In this document: positions 51,532-62,347 of the stretch, piece after piece | How positions within the stretch are numbered: the first letter of the stretch is position 1 | How the letters are laid out: every line of letters begins with the position of its first letter | Assembly: GCF_013391635.1 (NCBI RefSeq) | Contig: NZ_JACAWU010000002.1 | Location: 620,001-684,000 of the forward strand | Source: Natronomonas gomsonensis | Lineage (GTDB): Archaea > Halobacteriota > Halobacteria > Halobacteriales > Haloarculaceae | Direction: 5' to 3' | DNA: 64,000 bases | The notes under the pieces: generated by a model | Databases searched by the model: none | The model's input: the letters and a program-made list of their open reading frames with translations, nothing else | Told to the model about the DNA's origin: nothing | Made by a program: the position numbers and the translations under genes

Positions 51532-52125
51532 TTAGACGCTCACGTAATCTCGCTCACCGAGTGAGTCGGGGACGTTGACGCCGTAAATCGTCGTCGCACC
51601 GGACTGGTCGACGATTCGAAGCGTCGCCTCGTCACCCGCAACGATGCCGCCGGAAGAAGCGGAGCCATCTTCAAGCGATGAAGTGTTAATCGTAATCTGA
51701 ACGCGTCCACCGGAGTTAGTCATCACCGTACTCGAACTAGCGGAAATGTTTGTCGTAGCGAAGTTCGTTGCGTTGGAAGTATCTCCGTATATCAGCGTCT
51801 CGGAGGCGCCAGCGCTCGTGTATTCGATTGTCGCGTCTTCGAGGTCAATCGGGTCCGACCCTGCCGACTTCTTCACCGTCAGGTTGACTTCCTCAACCGC
51901 TTCGTTAGCACTGTCGACCGAGCCCGTCGCACTCACAATCGAAATCTGGTTGCCGACTTCGGATTGCGCGTCTTCCCCAGTGCTCTCAGCCTGTGACTGC
52001 AAGAGCCCGGAGGTCTGTACGAGCACGCCCGCCGCGACTGCCGCCACGAGGACGAGCGCGATGAATATAATCAATGTCCCGATACCGACCTGACCGCGGT
52101 CGTCGTCCGTTGGTTTTGGTATCAT
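51532..52125 (-). CDS. arlB: Archaellin (archaellum filament protein), first copy
   Basis: 197 residues starting [20 protein letters not shown]. The same processing site and hydrophobic helix as its neighbour, the same [20 protein letters not shown] stretch and the same C-terminal [16 protein letters not shown]. Sequons NLT, NAT, NIS and NTS indicate possible N-glycosylation, which would link the filament to the cell's glycosylation genes. The frame is open far upstream but ATG 52125 begins the archaellin sequence; AGGAG lies about 9 bases before it. A promoter with a 63-base leader lies at 52211-52220. Confidence 0.94.
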   Translation of the reverse strand: MIPKPTDDDRGQVGIGTLIIFIALVLVAAVAAGVLVQTSGLLQSQAESTGEDAQSEVGNQISIVSATGSVDSANEAVEEVNLTVKKSAGSDPIDLEDATIEYTSAGASETLIYGDTSNATNFATTNISASSSTVMTNSGGRVQITINTSSLEDGSASSGGIVAGDEATLRIVDQSGATTIYGVNVPDSLGERDYVSV

Positions 52126-52143
52126 TTGTTGTCTCCTGTGTCC

Positions 52144-52220
52144 CGACCCGTTGCCGGCCGTCCCGACACGGGTCGAACGGGGCACAACCCCTACTGCCTC
52201 GGAAGACCCAATATAAAAAA
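52144..52220 (-). promoter_or_regulatory. Archaellin promoter and structured 5-prime leader
   Basis: TTTTTTATAT (52211-52220, minus strand) predicts transcription from about 52188, leaving a leader of about 63 bases, unlike most genes here. The leader holds an inverted repeat with arms CGACCCG (52144-52150) and CGGGTCG (52169-52175), which could stabilise the mRNA or regulate translation. Confidence 0.55.
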
Positions 52221-52284
52221 GAGGTCGGCAACGATTCACAGGGCGTTTCGACCCGCGTTTCGAGACTCGATACACCCGTCGTAA

Positions 52285-52372
52285 CGCCGTCCGATAGCGA
52301 ACGGCGGGTAAAGGGGGTCGATGAAGTAGTCCTTCGCGTGCCACGAACATGCGCGGGTCACCCGCGGGTGAC
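52285..52372 (+). promoter_or_regulatory. Upstream region of arlCE with a 16-bp perfect palindrome
   Basis: GTCACCCGCGGGTGAC at 52357-52372 is a perfect palindrome ending 12 bases before the arlCE ATG. Another inverted repeat, arms CGCCGT (52285-52290) and ACGGCG (52301-52306), lies further up. No good TATA box is visible, so the transcription start is unclear. The palindrome is a candidate operator, or an mRNA hairpin next to the ribosome-binding site GGGAG. Confidence 0.5.
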
Positions 52373-52384
52373 GGGAGACGAATC

Positions 52385-53272
52385 ATGGACATCTTCGAAC
52401 AGCTGTTCGGCGGAGGGGAACAGAGTATGAGCGACGCCGAACCCGAGGAGTCGGCTATCGACACCGACCCACCCGAGCCGGACGCCGAGACCGATGACGA
52501 CGACGAGCGAGCACTTCGTGACCTCGACGTCCGGGTCGGCGATTTGGAGTCGAGCCTCGAACAGACGGAGTCGTCGCTGAAGGCGATTCGGAGCCAACAG
52601 TCCGAACTCTCTGAAGATATCGAGGAGGTCAACGACACCGTCCGGCAGTTGCTCGGGGTGTACGACCAGTTGACCGCCGAATCGAACCCCTTCGAGGACG
52701 GAACCGCCGGAAGCGGGTTCGGGGTCGTCGAGTCGCCCGAGAACGATGTCGAAGATACCGAACCCATCGAGCCCACCGAGGACTCACACACCGACGACGA
52801 AGAGGTCGTGACCTTCGAGGACCTGACAGACGGCGAAACCGACGCCAACGTCGACCCCGTCGACGACGAGGAGTTCCTGTGGGACGAGGAGCAGTCGGCC
52901 GTCGACGACCTCGACCCCAAGGAACACACCGAGGGACGAATTTCCGAGGAACGGACGTCGGTCCCAGCGGAGGCCGCCGCGGAACTCACCGAAATCGAGG
53001 GCGGGTATGCCGCAGACCTGCTGGTCTTCGAGTGGCTCTCGGAACTCGTGTGTGCGTCCGGCCCCGCGAGCACGCTGAAAGCGCTTGATTACTACGAGTC
53101 CGTCGGCTGGATTTCCCCGTCGGTCCGACGTGAGCTCGAAGCGGTTCTCAGTGGGCCGTATCTTGACGCCCACGTCGACCCCGGAGAGCCCTCCGAACTC
53201 TCGGCAGGTAATCACGCCGACAGTCACGGCTACGTCAGACGACTCGGGGCGTTAGCGTCAATGGACATCTAA
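52385..53272 (+). CDS. arlCE: Archaellum accessory protein ArlCE (FlaC/FlaE fusion)
   Basis: 295 residues. In Euryarchaeota ArlC, D and E form part of the cytosolic motor or switch complex that links the archaellum to chemotaxis. The N-terminus [10 protein letters not shown] is ArlC-like; a coiled coil (about 45-95; [20 protein letters not shown]) and a long acidic linker follow, and the C-terminal ArlD/E domain spans about 205-295 ([40 protein letters not shown]). ATG 52385 is chosen for the motif and the GGGAG ribosome-binding site. The TAA overlaps the arlF ATG by one base. Confidence 0.9.
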   Translation: MDIFEQLFGGGEQSMSDAEPEESAIDTDPPEPDAETDDDDERALRDLDVRVGDLESSLEQTESSLKAIRSQQSELSEDIEEVNDTVRQLLGVYDQLTAESNPFEDGTAGSGFGVVESPENDVEDTEPIEPTEDSHTDDEEVVTFEDLTDGETDANVDPVDDEEFLWDEEQSAVDDLDPKEHTEGRISEERTSVPAEAAAELTEIEGGYAADLLVFEWLSELVCASGPASTLKALDYYESVGWISPSVRRELEAVLSGPYLDAHVDPGEPSELSAGNHADSHGYVRRLGALASMDI

Positions 53273-53715
53273 TGGGATTCAGTGCGAGCGGCGCGACGGC
53301 GGTGATATTCATCGGGCTGTTGGTGAGCGCCGCGACGCTCGTACCGGCGGTACAGGACGCAGGCGAGGCACAGCACGAGGGACTGACGGAACGAGACGAC
53401 AGGATGCTCGAACAACGCAACACCGAAATCGAGGTCGTGGACGCCGTGTACAACGACACCGAAGACAGACTCGTCGTCCGCCTCGACAATACGGGGACGA
53501 CGACGCTCGACGCCGAAGAAACTGACCTCTTGGTCGACGGCGAGTACGTCGACCCGGCGTTCACCGTTGACAGCGACGACACGCGGTCGCTGTGGTCTCC
53601 CGGCACGCGACTCGTCTTCACCCACGATACGACCACGGCGCCGGACCGCGTCCACGTTGCGACTCGGCCGGGCGTCCAGGTCGCAACGAACGTGACCGTG
53701 ACGGGGGTGAACTGA
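53272..53715 (+). CDS. arlF: Archaellum stator protein ArlF
   Basis: 147 residues. ArlF anchors the motor to the S-layer through an extracellular immunoglobulin-like beta-sandwich. The N-terminal helix (GATAVIFIGLLVSAATLVPA) spans the membrane, and the rest is beta-rich (EVVDAVYNDTEDRLVVRLDN, TDLLVDGEYVDPAFTVDSDD). The gene overlaps arlCE by one base and is immediately followed by arlG (TGAATG). Confidence 0.92.
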   Translation: MGFSASGATAVIFIGLLVSAATLVPAVQDAGEAQHEGLTERDDRMLEQRNTEIEVVDAVYNDTEDRLVVRLDNTGTTTLDAEETDLLVDGEYVDPAFTVDSDDTRSLWSPGTRLVFTHDTTTAPDRVHVATRPGVQVATNVTVTGVN

Positions 53716-54180
53716 ATGGCGAGTCTCTCCGCATCTAGTCTCATCCTGTTCATCGCGGCAATCGGCATCGCCGCTGGCGTCTCCGGCGTCATGGTCGACA
53801 GCGTCGGGGGCATCTCCGAGTCGATAACCACCCACGGCGACTCCGTCGAGGAGCAACTCGACACGGACATTACGATTATCAGCGACACCGGGAGCGACGC
53901 GATTTACGACGACACCGACGGCACGGTCACCGTCCTCGTGAAAAACACCGGCGACCGGTCGTTACCGACGGACCCCGACCTCGTGGACGTGGTGTTCGAC
54001 GGCGAGTACGTCGTGCCGTCGTCGACGGCCATCACCGTCGTGAGCGACGGTGGGAAGACGTGGAAGGAGGGCGAGGTAATCGAACTCGTCATCGACCTCG
54101 ACGGGAGCCTCTACGCCGGCGAACACCGGGCGACGGTCATCGTCGACGGCGACGAGGAGGTGTTGCGCTTCTACGTATGA
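53716..54180 (+). CDS. arlG: Archaellum stator protein ArlG
   Basis: 154 residues, the partner of ArlF. One N-terminal membrane helix (SSLILFIAAIGIAAGVSGVM) precedes a beta-sandwich (TVLVKNTGDRSLPTDPDLVD, VVFDGEYVVPSSTAITVVSD). The usual ArlG length and position between arlF and arlH. It ends with a 4-base overlap with arlH. Confidence 0.92.
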   Translation: MASLSASSLILFIAAIGIAAGVSGVMVDSVGGISESITTHGDSVEEQLDTDITIISDTGSDAIYDDTDGTVTVLVKNTGDRSLPTDPDLVDVVFDGEYVVPSSTAITVVSDGGKTWKEGEVIELVIDLDGSLYAGEHRATVIVDGDEEVLRFYV

Positions 54181-54917
54181 GTCACTACTCCATCGGACTG
54201 ACCGACCGCGACCGGGTGAACCACGCCATCGGCGGCGGGCTTCCCTCGGGGTCGGTGTGTCTCCTCGAAGGCCGCGACGGCGCCGGCAAGAGCGTCCTCA
54301 CGCAACGAATCGCCTACGGACTCATCGAGGAGGGCACTTCGACCGCCGTCGTCTCGACGGAACTCACGGCGCGTGAGTACATCGACCAGATGAACTCGCT
54401 GTCCTACGACGTGGTCGACCATCTGCTCGCCGACCGCCTGCTGTTTTTCCACGCGAACGTCGACACCCACGTCGAGGCCGGCGGCCGCGAACGTGGCACG
54501 CGCAGACTCATCTCGCGACTGTTCTCGCCGAGTCCCATCTGGCGCGGCGACGTTCTCGTCGTCGACGGCTTCGATGCGATGTTGCGAAACGACCCGCGCT
54601 TCGACGCCGTCACCGAACGCGGCGAGGAGGACCACGCGATGCAGCGCATCGTCAGCGCGCTCCGCCAGCGGACCGCCGACGACCGGACGGTCGTGTTGAC
54701 GGTCAATCCCGCGACGGTCACGGACCGTGCTCTCCAACCACTCCGGGATGTCTCGGACGTGTACCTCCAACTCGAAACGTCGACAGTCGGACAGGAAATC
54801 AGACAGAAAGCCGTCGTTCGACGGTTCGCCGGCATGAAAAACCCCGTCGACGACACCATCGGCTTCGCGGTTCAGCAGGGCCGCGGCGTCGTCATCGAAT
54901 CGAGGACCATCGCATGA
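54177..54917 (+). CDS. arlH: Archaellum regulatory ATPase ArlH
   Basis: 246-residue RecA/KaiC-like ATP-binding protein that docks on the ArlI motor ATPase at the cytoplasmic face. Walker A is GRDGAGKS at residues 32-39; Walker B is in VLVVDGFDAML. STELTAREYIDQMNSLSYDV and TVVLTVNPATVTDRALQPLR are typical of the family. ATG 54177 lies in the 4-base overlap with arlG; the frame upstream is open but unrelated. It overlaps arlI by 4 bases. Confidence 0.94.
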   Translation: MSHYSIGLTDRDRVNHAIGGGLPSGSVCLLEGRDGAGKSVLTQRIAYGLIEEGTSTAVVSTELTAREYIDQMNSLSYDVVDHLLADRLLFFHANVDTHVEAGGRERGTRRLISRLFSPSPIWRGDVLVVDGFDAMLRNDPRFDAVTERGEEDHAMQRIVSALRQRTADDRTVVLTVNPATVTDRALQPLRDVSDVYLQLETSTVGQEIRQKAVVRRFAGMKNPVDDTIGFAVQQGRGVVIESRTIA

Positions 54918-56599
54918 GCGACCACGGAACACTCCGGATGGGCGACGAACTGCAAGCGTACGCAGCGGAGTACCCACACCTCGCCGACCATCTGGAAGCG
55001 TTCAACGACCGCACCGGCGAGTATCCGCTGCTCGTCGAGGAACCGGACGACGAACACGACACCCAGCGCCCGAACATCATCTACGCCACCGAGCCACCGG
55101 TGTTCGCCCACGTCTACGGCGACACCGGCGTCGAGACGATGTATTACTGCATCGAACCGGCGCTGGACGGCGAGGCCGACGAGCGCCGCTACGAGCGGCT
55201 TCGAAGCCGAGTGTTGGACCTCTCGGTGACCCGACAGGCACCGTCGACGGACGCCGAGTTTACCGAGTTCCTCGATTCGCTCATCGAGGAGACGCTGGTC
55301 GTCGACGGCGACGCGACGGCGCTGACGGGACTCCGCGAGCAGTTCGTCGGCGACCGCATGACCGTCGACGAGGGGACGTACGACCGACTCCGCTATCGCC
55401 TCCAGCGGGACATCGCGGGACTTGGACCCCTCGATCCCGTGATGACCGACCCCGAAAACGAGGACATCCACGTCATCGGTCCCTCGAACTGCTACGTCGA
55501 CCACGGCACCTTCGGCATGCTGGAGACCACCGTCGACTTCGGGACGCCGCGGGAGTTCGAGTCGTGGATTCGCAACATGGGCGAGCGGATGAACCACCCC
55601 GTCTCCGACTCCCAGCCGATCATCGACTCGACGCTGCCCAACGGCTCGCGCATCAACATCATCTACTCCGACGACGTCTCCATCAAGGGCCCCTCCCTGA
55701 CCATCCGACAGGGCGAGGAGGTGCCGCTGTCCATCCTCCAGATTACGAAGTGGGGGACGCTCTCGCCGGAACTCGCGGCGTATCTGTGGCTCTGCATGGA
55801 GAACGAACAAACCGTCTTCGTCGTCGGCGAGACGGCCTCCGGGAAGACGACGACGCTGAACTCGATGTTCTCGTTCATCCCGCGTGACCACAAAATCTAC
55901 ACCGCCGAGGACACCGCCGAAGTAAAACCGCCACACGAGAACTGGCAGCAACTGTTGACCCGGGAAGGACAGGGCGACGGCTCCGCGGACGTGGACATGT
56001 TCGATTTGGTGGCGGCCGCACTGCGGTCCCGACCCGACTACATCTGTGTCGGGGAGGTCCGTGGTGCGGAGGCGCAGATGGCGTTTCAGGCCGCTCAGAC
56101 CGGCCACCCCGTCCTCATCACGTTCCACGCCTCCGACATCGTCTCGATGATTCAGCGCTTCACCTCGAACCCCATCAACGTCCCCGAGACGTTCATGGAC
56201 AACTGCGACGTGGCGCTGTTCCAGAACCGAGTCAAGCAGGGCGACGACATCCTCCGGCGGGTCACTTCGGTCCAAGAAATAGAGGGGTACTCCGACCACG
56301 AAGGCGGCGTCGTCACACGGGAAGCATTCGGTTGGGACCCACGGGACGACGAGGTGGTGTTCAAGGGCCAGAACAACTCCTACGTCCTCGAAGAGCAGAT
56401 TGCGACGCTGCTGGGCTACCGCGACACGAGGAAGATTTACGACGAACTGGAGCGCCGTGCGGAGGTCCTCCGCCGACTCATCGACGCCGATATCCTCGGC
56501 TACCACGAGGTCAACGACGCCATCGAGACGTTCCAGCGCGACGGCGTCGAGGCACTGCCCATCGACATCGCTGGGCTATCCGAGGAGGCGAGACCCTGA
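54914..56599 (+). CDS. arlI: Archaellum motor ATPase ArlI
   Basis: 561-residue type II/IV secretion hexameric ATPase that powers assembly and rotation of the archaellum. The N-terminal domain (about 1-230) precedes the RecA-like core: Walker A GETASGKT at 305-312, an Asp-box with YTAEDTAEVKPPHENW, Walker B SRPDYICVGEVRGAEA and the His-box TGHPVLITFHASD. Length is typical for haloarchaeal ArlI. A 19-base gap precedes arlJ. Confidence 0.95.
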   Translation: MSDHGTLRMGDELQAYAAEYPHLADHLEAFNDRTGEYPLLVEEPDDEHDTQRPNIIYATEPPVFAHVYGDTGVETMYYCIEPALDGEADERRYERLRSRVLDLSVTRQAPSTDAEFTEFLDSLIEETLVVDGDATALTGLREQFVGDRMTVDEGTYDRLRYRLQRDIAGLGPLDPVMTDPENEDIHVIGPSNCYVDHGTFGMLETTVDFGTPREFESWIRNMGERMNHPVSDSQPIIDSTLPNGSRINIIYSDDVSIKGPSLTIRQGEEVPLSILQITKWGTLSPELAAYLWLCMENEQTVFVVGETASGKTTTLNSMFSFIPRDHKIYTAEDTAEVKPPHENWQQLLTREGQGDGSADVDMFDLVAAALRSRPDYICVGEVRGAEAQMAFQAAQTGHPVLITFHASDIVSMIQRFTSNPINVPETFMDNCDVALFQNRVKQGDDILRRVTSVQEIEGYSDHEGGVVTREAFGWDPRDDEVVFKGQNNSYVLEEQIATLLGYRDTRKIYDELERRAEVLRRLIDADILGYHEVNDAIETFQRDGVEALPIDIAGLSEEARP

Positions 56600-56617
56600 T
56601 GTGGGAGGTGAACGGCG

Positions 56618-58339
56618 ATGGCAACCGCTGACGACGAGGCCTCCTTCGAGGTCGATTTGCGCGATGCCGTCCTCTCGGTAGCGGACTCCTACCGGTACAT
56701 GGAGATGTCGCTGGAGCGGTATGCGCTGTTGGTGTTGCTTCCGGCGACGGTGCTGGCAGTTGGCCTCCCAATCGGGGCGACTGTCGCCGGCGCGCCACTC
56801 GCTATTTCGTTTCCGCTGTCGCTGCTCGGTGCGCTGTCGTTTCTCGGCGCCGTCGCCTACCCGAAGGTCGTCCAAGACCGCAAGCGCAAGCAGATTCGCG
56901 AGCGATTCCACCTGTTTCTGACACACATCACGGTGCTTTCGATGACGAACATCGACCGCGTGGAGGTGTTCCGCCGACTCTCACACGTCGAGGAGTACGG
57001 CGCCCTCGCCGAGGAGATGGGCCGTGTCGTCGCGTTGGTCGATACGTGGAATCAGAGCCTCGACGACGCCTGCCGCCGGCGTTCGAAGCAGGTCCCCTCG
57101 GAACTGCTGGAGGACTTCTTCGAACGGTTGGCCTACACCGTCGGCGCCGGACAGAACATGAGCGAGTTCCTCGTCGACGAACAGGACAGCATCATCCAGC
57201 AGTTCGTCATCCGATACGAATCGGATCTCCAGAAACTCGACGTGCTGAAGGAGTTGTACCTCTCGATGATGCTGTCGACGACGTTCGTCCTCGTCTTCGC
57301 GACGGTGCTACCGTTGCTTATCGCCGTGCCACCGACGCTTCTGGTCGGCGGCGTCATCGTCATGTTCGTCTTCGTCCAAGGGGCGTTCCTCTTCATCATC
57401 CACACCGTCGCCCCACAGGATCCGATTTGGTTCCACGCCGCCGAAGGGCGCTCGCCGATACGTCGAACGTGGCCGTATCTCGGCGTTGGCTTCCTGTTAA
57501 CTGGAATCGCACTCGCCGTGGCGTTGCTCTCCTCGATTGGATACGGCCCGCTTGCTGGCGATACCGTACCGCTGGCGATTTGGATGGGTGTCTGTGTTAC
57601 CCCGCTTGCGGTTCCGGGCCTTGCGATGCGTCGGGAAGAACAGCGCGTGAAGGACCGCGACCAGGGGTTTCCCTCCTTCATCCGTGCGCTCGGCAGCGTC
57701 GAGAGCGTCAAGCAGTCCTCGACTGCGTCGGTGCTCCGGACGCTCCGGAACAAGGACTTCGGCGCGCTCACGCCGAACGTCGACGCCCTCTACAAGCGGC
57801 TGAACACCCGCATCGACACCGCCCGGTCGTGGCGCCTGTTCGCCGTCGAGTCAGGGTCGTATCTCATCCAGAAGTTCGGCGACATGTACGTCGTCGGCCG
57901 ACGGATGGGCGGCGACCCGAAACAGCTCGGCCAGGTCATCTCGAAGAACTTCAACGAGGTGTTGCGGGTTCGCGAACAGCGCGAACAAGCGACGACGACG
58001 TTCATCGGCGTCGTCTACGGCATCACCGCAGCAGCCATCTTCTCGGCATTCATCGGACTGGAAATCGCCGGACAGATGCTCACCATCGCGGAGGGACTGG
58101 CCGAAAGCGACAGTCAAATCGCGACGATGCTGTTCAACCCCGATCTCTACGACATCGACCTCATCGAGTTCCTGCTGTTGTTCGTCATCCTCCTGAACGC
58201 CTTGCTGTCGTCGCTGATGGTTCGGCTGATGGACCGCGGCCACCCCGTCTCCGGGTTCCTCCACTTCGTGTTGCTGACGTGGGTCGGGGCACTGGTCAGC
58301 GTTCTCACCGAGTACGTCGTCGGCGGTCTCATCGCGTAA
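56618..58339 (+). CDS. arlJ: Archaellum membrane platform protein ArlJ
   Basis: 573-residue polytopic protein of the type II secretion F superfamily, the membrane base on which ArlI acts. Two T2SSF domains (about 80-250, starting RERFHLFLTHITVLSMTNID, and about 345-500, RDQGFPSFIRALGSVESVKQ) are separated and followed by membrane helices, including DLIEFLLLFVILLNALLSSL near the C-terminus. ATG 56618 has GAGGTGAA upstream. The arlD gene follows after 63 bases with its own promoter. Confidence 0.94.
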   Translation: MATADDEASFEVDLRDAVLSVADSYRYMEMSLERYALLVLLPATVLAVGLPIGATVAGAPLAISFPLSLLGALSFLGAVAYPKVVQDRKRKQIRERFHLFLTHITVLSMTNIDRVEVFRRLSHVEEYGALAEEMGRVVALVDTWNQSLDDACRRRSKQVPSELLEDFFERLAYTVGAGQNMSEFLVDEQDSIIQQFVIRYESDLQKLDVLKELYLSMMLSTTFVLVFATVLPLLIAVPPTLLVGGVIVMFVFVQGAFLFIIHTVAPQDPIWFHAAEGRSPIRRTWPYLGVGFLLTGIALAVALLSSIGYGPLAGDTVPLAIWMGVCVTPLAVPGLAMRREEQRVKDRDQGFPSFIRALGSVESVKQSSTASVLRTLRNKDFGALTPNVDALYKRLNTRIDTARSWRLFAVESGSYLIQKFGDMYVVGRRMGGDPKQLGQVISKNFNEVLRVREQREQATTTFIGVVYGITAAAIFSAFIGLEIAGQMLTIAEGLAESDSQIATMLFNPDLYDIDLIEFLLLFVILLNALLSSLMVRLMDRGHPVSGFLHFVLLTWVGALVSVLTEYVVGGLIA

Positions 58340-58368
58340 GCCGAGAACTCACTCTTCGAAACCGTATC

Positions 58369-58380
58369 CTCTTTAAAGCT
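58369..58380 (+). promoter_or_regulatory. TATA element of arlD
   Basis: CTCTTTAAAGCT centred about 28 bases before ATG 58403 gives arlD a separate leaderless promoter after the arlCE-J operon. Confidence 0.55.
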
Positions 58381-58402
58381 AATCCGACGCGTACGCCGGG
58401 TC

Positions 58403-58897
58403 ATGAGCCCACAGAAACCGTACCTCGAAACCGTCGACCCCGACTCCGGCCGGGTGAAAGCGGTCATCGAGTGGATGGAGTACCTCGGGACCACCTTCGG
58501 CACCTCGGGTGCGCTCAACGCCTTAGAGTACTACGAACGACTCGGATGGATAACGCCGCATGCTCGCGAGGGCCTGCTGGAGTACCTCCGAGGCCTCGGA
58601 ATGGACGAACTCCACAACAAGAAGTACGACGAGCCCGGCACTCTCGAGGGGCCGCTGTCGTCGCTGTCCGGGACGCCGTTCGGCGCTCACGCTCGGTCGC
58701 TGGAGTACGTCGCTGCCATCGCTGGCGACGACCTCGAAGCCGAACTCCTGTTGGCGTCGATGGCCGAACAGCGCGCGAAACCCGACGGCCAGTCGGGGTG
58801 GCAACCCAGTTCGGCACACACCGATGCGGTGGCCGACGGCGGCAACACCGAACGGCGCGTCCCGTTCGACGACTCCATGTTCGACGGCGAAAAATAG
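58403..58897 (+). CDS. arlD: Archaellum accessory protein ArlD (FlaD/E domain)
   Basis: 164 residues. The ArlD/E domain covers about 8-130: PYLETVDPDSGRVKAVIEWM, LGTTFGTSGALNALEYYERL, GWITPHAREGLLEYLRG, closing with HARSLEYVAAIAGDDLEAEL. It matches the C-terminal domain of ArlCE in pattern (W-[IM]-x-[FY]-L then LE/DYYE-x-[LV]-GWI). The C-terminal 35 residues are disordered. With ArlCE it would complete the switch complex that receives CheF or CheY signals. Confidence 0.87.
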   Translation: MSPQKPYLETVDPDSGRVKAVIEWMEYLGTTFGTSGALNALEYYERLGWITPHAREGLLEYLRGLGMDELHNKKYDEPGTLEGPLSSLSGTPFGAHARSLEYVAAIAGDDLEAELLLASMAEQRAKPDGQSGWQPSSAHTDAVADGGNTERRVPFDDSMFDGEK

Positions 58898-58920
58898 CGT
58901 CTGAAATGCCGACTGTCAGT

Positions 58921-61173
<2,253 letters not shown>

Positions 61174-61485
61174 TTATTTTTCCGAACCGACGCTCTCGGC
61201 GACCCACTCGCCGAACGAGGGCCGGACGGCTTCCTCGTCGAACCGCTCGATGCAGGGAACGTCGTATGGGTGTAACTCCTCGGTTCGTGACTCCAATGCG
61301 GTGTATTGTTCGTCGGTCGTCTTCGCGAGAAGGATGACTTCCTCATCGGAGACGACATCTCCGTCCCAGCGATACGTCGAGCAGCAGTCGAGTCGGTTGA
61401 CACACGCCGCGAGGCGCTCCTCGACGAGCGTCTCGGCCAGTTCGGTGGCGGCCTCCGGTGGAGCCGTGATGTAAACCGTCGGCAT
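61174..61485 (-). CDS. cutA: CutA1 divalent-cation tolerance family protein
   Basis: 103-residue trimeric ferredoxin-like protein related to copper tolerance in bacteria; the function in archaea is unclear. PTVYITAPPEAATELAETLV, RLAACVNRLDCCSTYRWDGD, EEVILLAKTTDEQYTALESR and the C-terminal VRPSFGEWVAESV match the family. The start ATG 61485 overlaps the stop of the HEWD-family gene by one base, so the two are cotranscribed. The frame open upstream is a shadow of that gene. Confidence 0.93.
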   Translation of the reverse strand: MPTVYITAPPEAATELAETLVEERLAACVNRLDCCSTYRWDGDVVSDEEVILLAKTTDEQYTALESRTEELHPYDVPCIERFDEEAVRPSFGEWVAESVGSEK

Positions 61486-61691
61486 CAGGCGTCGGCGTCG
61501 ACGTTCGGCTTGCCCTCGACGGGGTTGTACCGACCGTTGATGTCCCACTCGTGGATGCAGTGTTTGTTGCCGACCTGTCGCTCGCCGTCCTCGACGGCGA
61601 TGACCCAGTTCTGTGTGTCGGCGTCCCAACGGTCGGTCCGACCGCACAACTCACAGCGGCGCTCCGTCGGGGGAACGATTTCGTCTGCCAT
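61485..61691 (-). CDS. HEWD family protein
   Basis: 68 residues named for the conserved His-Glu-Trp-Asp, here in NKHCIHEWDINGRYNP. Four cysteines and histidines (RRCELCGRTD and HCIHEW) form a probable zinc knuckle. The function is unknown. ATG 61691 has a TATA-like CTTGATTATG (61713-61722) at leaderless distance. It is followed by cutA with a one-base overlap. Confidence 0.85.
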   Translation of the reverse strand: MADEIVPPTERRCELCGRTDRWDADTQNWVIAVEDGERQVGNKHCIHEWDINGRYNPVEGKPNVDADA

Positions 61692-61789
61692 ACCCGAAGG
61701 GAGGAGGCCCTACATAATCAAGGGACCGCTCGAACGATGTGACGAATCCGTCCCGGTGGGGTCATTAACGCCGAGCACGAAGGGCGGGT

Positions 61790-62347
61790 ATGCGACGGCG
61801 CGAGTTACTGGCGGGGCTTCCGGCAGTCGGGCTTTCGGCGGTTGCCGGCTGTACCGTCGGTGGCGAACCGCTCGAACCGGACGACCTGACGCTGTCCGCC
61901 CCGGCCTTCGAGGACGGCCGGATTCCCGAGCGGTTCACTTGCGATGGCAAGGGCATCTCGCCGCCGCTGGTCGTCGAGGGCGTCCCCGACGGCCCGGAAT
62001 CACTCGCCATCGTCGGTGAGTGGCTCCGGAGTTACGGGTCCGCCACCATCTGGTTGCTGTGGAACCTCCCGGCAGAGGGTCGTCTGGAACTCCCGGCGGA
62101 CATCCCAAACGATGCTCACGTCGAGTCGGTCGAGGGGGCGAGACAGGGAACTAACGACGAGGGGTTCGTCGGCTACCGCTCGCCGTGTCACGAGACGCCG
62201 GGACGAAACGAGTACCGGTTCAACGTCTACGCCCTGGAGTCACCGCTATCCATCGAGGGCGGTGCCGACCGCGACGTCTTCGACGAGGCCCTCGAAGGGA
62301 GGGTCCGCTCCAGTACGACCCTCACCGCGGTTTACGAGCGGTTCTAG
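61790..62347 (+). CDS. YbhB/YbcL (PEBP) family lipoprotein
   Basis: 185 residues. The twin-arginine start MRRRELLAGLPAVGLSAVAG ends in lipobox VAGC at Cys21, so a lipid-anchored extracellular protein. The PEBP fold follows: LSAPAFEDGRIPERFTCDGK, GISPPLVVEGVPDGPESLAI, IWLLWNLPAEG and YRSPCHETPGRNEYRFNVYA with the ligand-binding pocket residues. The role of archaeal members is unknown. Its TAG stop is within a CTAG shared with the opposite gene. Confidence 0.88.
   Translation: MRRRELLAGLPAVGLSAVAGCTVGGEPLEPDDLTLSAPAFEDGRIPERFTCDGKGISPPLVVEGVPDGPESLAIVGEWLRSYGSATIWLLWNLPAEGRLELPADIPNDAHVESVEGARQGTNDEGFVGYRSPCHETPGRNEYRFNVYALESPLSIEGGADRDVFDEALEGRVRSSTTLTAVYERF

Noticed and set aside
54872-56506. 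544-codon minus-strand frame opposite arlI
   Set aside because: Shadow of arlI, which has Walker A and B motifs; the antisense product has no recognisable feature.
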